62,860 nt of DNA, taken from contig JADZEM010000031.1 of the NCBI GenBank assembly GCA_020850535.1, positions 1 to 62,860 on the forward strand, written 5' to 3'. A program made the translations under genes and the position numbers. Numbering within the stretch: position 1 is the stretch's first letter; each line of letters begins with the position of its first letter. The stretch is from Chloroflexota bacterium (GTDB lineage Bacteria > Chloroflexota > UBA6077 > JACCZL01). Of this stretch, positions 59,731 to 62,860 are shown piece after piece. The notes under the pieces were generated by a model that ran no database searches, was not told the origin of the DNA, and saw only the letters and a program-made list of their open reading frames with translations.

Positions 59731-59946
59731 CAAGGCAATCGCATGTTGAGCGCATCGTGCAGCGTCGTCGGGGCTTGAAAGCCCCGCCTACCATCCTGCA
59801 GTCGCTTCGCGACGCCCCAGTCTCGCCTGTTGCTGCTGTTCCCTGTGTCCGTCGCGGAGGGACGGCGTGATTGTAGGCGGGGGTTTCACGCCCGACTGCG
59901 CATCTTGCGACGTTCTGGGAACACCAACGAACATGCGATTGCCCTA
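59731..59946. repeat. Palindromic element, copy C (216 bp)
   Basis: The ends CAAGGCAATCGCATGTT and AACATGCGATTGCCCTA differ at a few places from copy A. Left hairpin GGGGCTTGAAAGCCCC is conserved; the right hairpin is degenerate (GGGGGTTTCACGCCC). The core is in the same orientation as copy A. It ends 18 bases before the ogt start. Confidence 0.9.
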
Positions 59947-59964
59947 GGATCAGGGGGTGGAGGG

Positions 59965-60474
59965 ATGCTTCTTCAGGCGCACACTATGCACACCCCCATC
60001 GGGCCGCTCGCGCTGCTGGCCCGGGACGGTGTCGTGCTGGCCGGCGGCTTCACGGACGATCTCGCGGCGCTCGTCAGCGGCCGGCTCCGAGCGACGCTGC
60101 GTGACGCGCGAATCGAGGAGACCGGCAGCCTGGGACCGATCTCCGAGGCGCTCGACGCCTACTTCGCGGGCGAGGTCGGCGCGCTGGCTCGGATTCCCGT
60201 GGCCTACACCGGCGCACCGTTCCAGCAGCGTGTCTGGGAAGCGCTTCGCGCCATCCCACCCGGCCAGCCGACGACCTACAAGGCCCTGGCGCTGCAGTTC
60301 GGAAACGCCAGGCTGGCGCGGGCCGTAGGTATGGGCTGCGCCACCAACCTGATCTCGCCGATCATCCCCTGCCACCGCGTGACCCACGGCACCGGCCACC
60401 TGGCCGGGTACGCGTGGTCGCTCGACCGCAAGCGCTGGCTGCTCGACCACGAGCGCCGCCACGCCGCTCGCTGA
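59965..60474 (+). CDS. ogt: Methylated-DNA--protein-cysteine methyltransferase
   Basis: This repairs O6-alkylguanine by transferring the alkyl group to its own Cys136 in the motif IIPCHRV. It is 169 residues; the arginine-finger block is ARLARAVGMGCATN and the N-terminal part is the variable Ogt domain. ATG 59965 is the start; another ATG seven codons later (59986) may be used since the upstream GGTGGAGGG is very close to the first. Copy C of the palindromic element abuts the promoter side. Confidence 0.92.
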   Translation: MLLQAHTMHTPIGPLALLARDGVVLAGGFTDDLAALVSGRLRATLRDARIEETGSLGPISEALDAYFAGEVGALARIPVAYTGAPFQQRVWEALRAIPPGQPTTYKALALQFGNARLARAVGMGCATNLISPIIPCHRVTHGTGHLAGYAWSLDRKRWLLDHERRHAAR

Positions 60475-60586
60475 CCGGGAACACGCAACCCTGCCGGCCT
60501 GAGCCGTCCACCGGGTACCATTGCGTGGGCCGAGCGCTCGTCGTGCGGGCGGCCATCATGCCCGAATCCCACTTCTGGTGACGCTG

Positions 60587-61981
60587 ATGTCCGACCACTC
60601 GGCTTCCACCGCAACCCCGACCTTCTCCTTCGGCGAGCGGCTCCTGGCCGATCCCGCCACCAACGACCGTCGCGCCCTGGTGACGCGCGTCATGCAGGCC
60701 GCCCTGGCCGCCGTCGAGCCGGGCGAGGCCGTCCGTCGAGCGCTGCGCCGCGACGGCGACACGCTGACCGTTGGCGACCGCGCCTACGATCTCGCCGCCT
60801 ATGACCGCATCGTCGTGGTCGGGGCCGGCAAGGCGAGCGCACCGATGGCCGCCGCCGCCGAGGAGGTGCTGGGCGACAGGGTCACGGATGGGCTGGTCGT
60901 CGTCAAGCACGGCCACACCCACGAGACGCGCACCGTGCTGCTGCGCGAGGCCTCCCACCCGATCCCCGACGAGTCCTGCGTCAACGGCACCGCCGAGCTG
61001 GTCCAACTGCTGGAGACGACCGGCCCCCGTGACCTCGTCGTGGTGGCGCTCTCGGGCGGCGGCTCGGCCCTGATGCTGCTGCCGGCCGAAGGCATCAGCC
61101 TGCCGGATATGCAGCAGACCACCGACCTGCTGCTGCGGGCTGGCGCAACCATCAACGAGCTGAACACTATCCGCAAGCACCTGGAGCGCGCCAAAGGCGG
61201 CGGTCTGGCGCGCCTCGCCGCGCCATCGGACGTGCTGGCGCTGGTGCTCTCGGATGTGGTCGGCAACCCGCTCGACGTGATCGCGTCCGGCCCGACCGTC
61301 CCCGACACCAGCACCTTCGAGGATTGCTGCGCGATCCTGGAGCGGTTCGGCGTCTTCGACAGGCTGCCCGCCAGCGTCCGCGCCCGCCTGCAGGATGGCC
61401 GCGACGGCAAGATCTCGGACACGCCGAAGCCCGGCGACCCGCTCTTCGACCGCGTACAGACGGTCGTCGTCGCCAGCAACGAGCTGGCCGCCGAGGCTGG
61501 CGTCCTCCAGGCCGAGTCAGAGGGCCTCTCGGCGCTGCTGCTGACCACCTACGTCGAAGGCGAGGCCCGCGAGGTCGCCAAGGTAGTGGCGGCGCTGGCC
61601 CGCGAGGAGACGGCCCGCAACCGGCCACTGGCCCGCCCGGCCTGCCTGATCCTCGGCGGCGAGACCACCGTCACGGTGCGCGGCAACGGCGTCGGCGGGC
61701 GCAACCAGGAGCTGGCGCTGGCCGCCGCCCAGAAAATCGTCGGGCTGGACAACGTCATCATCGCGGCGCTGGCGACGGACGGCAACGACGGCCCGAATGA
61801 CGCCACCGGCGCGATAGCCGACGGTTCGACGGTGGCACGGGCGCGCGCGGCCGGCCTGAATCCGGATACCTATCTCGCCAACAATGACGCCTACAACTTC
61901 TTCGACGGCCTGGGCGACCTCCTGATCACCGGCCCGACCAATACCAACGTCAACGACTTGCTGTTCGTCTTCGTCTGGTAG
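60587..61981 (+). CDS. Glycerate 2-kinase (MOFRL family)
   Basis: This 464-residue protein belongs to the MOFRL/TtuD glycerate kinase family. N-terminal block RIVVVGAGKASAPMAAAAEE and VVKHGHTHE, VALSGGGSALM, NTIRKHLERAKGGGLA, and the terminal MOFRL block GPTNTNVNDLLFVFVW are intact. It phosphorylates glycerate to 2-phosphoglycerate and, in some members, acts as a hydroxypyruvate reductase. ATG 60587 is chosen over 60521; the region before lacks family similarity. A role in tartrate or serine breakdown is possible. Confidence 0.9.
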   Translation: MSDHSASTATPTFSFGERLLADPATNDRRALVTRVMQAALAAVEPGEAVRRALRRDGDTLTVGDRAYDLAAYDRIVVVGAGKASAPMAAAAEEVLGDRVTDGLVVVKHGHTHETRTVLLREASHPIPDESCVNGTAELVQLLETTGPRDLVVVALSGGGSALMLLPAEGISLPDMQQTTDLLLRAGATINELNTIRKHLERAKGGGLARLAAPSDVLALVLSDVVGNPLDVIASGPTVPDTSTFEDCCAILERFGVFDRLPASVRARLQDGRDGKISDTPKPGDPLFDRVQTVVVASNELAAEAGVLQAESEGLSALLLTTYVEGEAREVAKVVAALAREETARNRPLARPACLILGGETTVTVRGNGVGGRNQELALAAAQKIVGLDNVIIAALATDGNDGPNDATGAIADGSTVARARAAGLNPDTYLANNDAYNFFDGLGDLLITGPTNTNVNDLLFVFVW

Positions 61982-61991
61982 GCCGAGCACG

Positions 61992-62495
61992 ATGGCCGAC
62001 CCGCCGCCGCGCGCCGCCGACAGGGTGTTGGAGCTGCCCGCGCTGCTGCGCGTCCTGGCGGCGCGCCGAGCCGATGGCGCACGCGTCGCGCTCACGAACG
62101 GCGCGTTCGACCTGATCCACGTCGGTCATCTGCGCTCGCTGGAGCAGGCCCGGGCGCACAGCGACGTGCTGGTCGTGGGTGTCAACTCGGATGCGTCGGT
62201 GCGGCGGTACAAGTCGCCAGACCGGCCCATCGTCCCGCAGGCGGACCGCGCCGAGCTGCTGGCCGGCTTCGCCTGTGTGGACTACGTCGTCATCTTCGAC
62301 GAGGACACCGCCGAGCGGCTGCTCGAAGCGGTTCGCCCCGACGTCTACATCAAGGGCGCGGAGTACGCCAGCCGGCCGTTCCCGGAACGCGCCGTCGTGG
62401 AACGGTACGGCGGGCAGGTGGTGCTCGTGGAGTTGGAGGCCGGACGCTCGACCTCCGGCCTGATCGACGCGGTGGTGAAGCGCTACCAGCGCTAG
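61992..62495 (+). CDS. HldE-C/RfaE2-like nucleotidyltransferase
   Basis: This is a 167-residue cytidylyltransferase-like enzyme. The HxGH motif is at 43-46 (LIHVGHLRSL), with TNGAFD before it and the C-terminal SxTSGLIDAV signature (RSTSGLIDAV). The architecture matches RfaE domain II, which adenylylates heptose 1-phosphate, though Chloroflexota lack lipopolysaccharide, so another sugar phosphate or glycerol phosphate may be the substrate. It starts 10 bases after the kinase gene and is probably co-transcribed. Confidence 0.88.
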   Translation: MADPPPRAADRVLELPALLRVLAARRADGARVALTNGAFDLIHVGHLRSLEQARAHSDVLVVGVNSDASVRRYKSPDRPIVPQADRAELLAGFACVDYVVIFDEDTAERLLEAVRPDVYIKGAEYASRPFPERAVVERYGGQVVLVELEAGRSTSGLIDAVVKRYQR

Positions 62496-62529
62496 CGGCT
62501 CGGCAGGCGCGAATCGCAGGGTCGCTCGG

Positions 62530-62660
62530 TGCCCATCGTCATCCCGACCCCATTCGGCAAGCGCAGGGCAAGCTACGCGAGGCACGAGCACACCCGTCCG
62601 TCATCCCGACCGCGGCGACATACGACCTCCCCTCCGTCATCCCGACCGCGGCGAGGAACG
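62530..62660. repeat. GTCATCCCGACC direct repeats
   Basis: GTCATCCCGACC recurs at 62538, 62600 and 62636 with variable spacers (TCCGTCATCCCGACCGCGGCGA type). It is similar in style to the GTCATCCTGAG repeats at 51893 and 54271 but differs in sequence. It lies between the last gene and copy D. Confidence 0.75.
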
Positions 62661-62663
62661 AGC

Positions 62664-62860
62664 CAGGGCGATTGCATGTTGATGTCGTCGTGCCGCCGCG
62701 TCGGGGCTTGAAAGCCCCGCCTACAGTCATTCAGTCGCTGCGCGACGGCCGCCGGGAACGGCAGGCACTGGTGCGACTGGAGCGTCGCGCAGCGACTGCA
62801 GGATGGTAGGCGGGGACTTCAGTCCCCGACCGCCCGTTCCATGATGCTTCGGGGACACCA
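62664..62860. repeat. Palindromic element, copy D (truncated by window end)
   Basis: The left end CAGGGCGATTGCATGTT and both hairpins are identical to copy A, and the outer arms match copy A base by base. The 81-base core at 62725-62805 is the reverse complement of the core of copy A with only a few mismatches. The right end is cut off by the window at 62860; about 20 bases are missing. Confidence 0.93.

Overview
The window is high-GC DNA (roughly two-thirds or more G+C by eye) with dense coding. It most likely comes from a Chloroflexota (Thermomicrobia-like) bacterium. That placement is inference. It rests on lipoprotein binding proteins with long Ala/Pro/Ser linkers after the lipobox, a NAD-linked Hox hydrogenase beside a one-chain pyruvate:ferredoxin oxidoreductase, many orphan solute-import and enolase-superfamily genes, and a small PCYCGC-motif protein. 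No rRNA, tRNA or CRISPR array was seen.

Layout. 1-180: heptanucleotide tandem array at the window edge. 182-3829 (minus): tungstate-type ABC importer (ATPase, permease, binding protein) behind a GntR regulator with a periplasmic-binding-protein-like sensor domain. 3945-6962: sulfatase and metallo-beta-lactamase-fold hydrolase. 7212-8373: YceI protein and MarR regulator. 8587-11798: gmd, a NIPSNAP protein, a palindromic repeat and a zinc alcohol dehydrogenase. 11877-12823: two-gene thiol operon whose first gene has an in-frame TGA after a Cys codon, followed by a SECIS-like hairpin. This is a candidate selenoprotein and the main finding. 13143-16834: small unknown genes, a glutamine-synthetase-like enzyme, a lanthipeptide-leader-like peptide and citrate synthase. 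17189-25219: sugar-type ABC permeases and binding lipoprotein followed by a PrpF-family isomerase, an aconitase and a MetE-like enzyme, probably one catabolic unit of unknown substrate. 25321-26950: response regulator and enolase-superfamily dehydratase. 26951-27776: gene graveyard with a chemoreceptor signalling-tip remnant and a DinB-family remnant. 27777-32079: RND pump, MNT nucleotidyltransferase with a HEPN stub, tandem NIPSNAP. 32089-38435 (minus): complete hoxEFUYH-hoxW-hypA-hypC operon for a bidirectional NAD-reducing [NiFe] hydrogenase, followed upstream by a small unknown gene and nifJ (39023-42661). 43007-43260: a 25-codon ORF with a strong ribosome site and a terminator. 43269-50163: fused Usp/CBS protein, Lon-like protease, and an isolated FlhB-C/FliK pair. 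50566-56225: enolase-superfamily enzyme, repeat-rich spacer, and an oligopeptide-type ABC importer without ATPases. 56294-62495: zinc ribbon, MFS transporter, HAD hydrolase, SGNH esterase, Ogt, glycerate kinase and a nucleotidyltransferase.

The hydrogenase, PFOR, tungstate uptake and stress proteins fit an organism that can work with low-potential or anaerobic redox chemistry. Tungstate uptake and selenocysteine are both commonly linked to formate dehydrogenases, but none lies in this window.

Intergenic DNA is full of structured repeats. One is a palindromic element present four times (10399, 16956, 59731, 62664) with near-perfect 17-bp ends; its 81-bp core is inverted in the copy at 62664 relative to the copy at 10399. 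Another class is a set of repeats with different sequences but all with a 7-base period. Start codons were chosen from ribosome sites and family N-termini where possible, and several remain uncertain.
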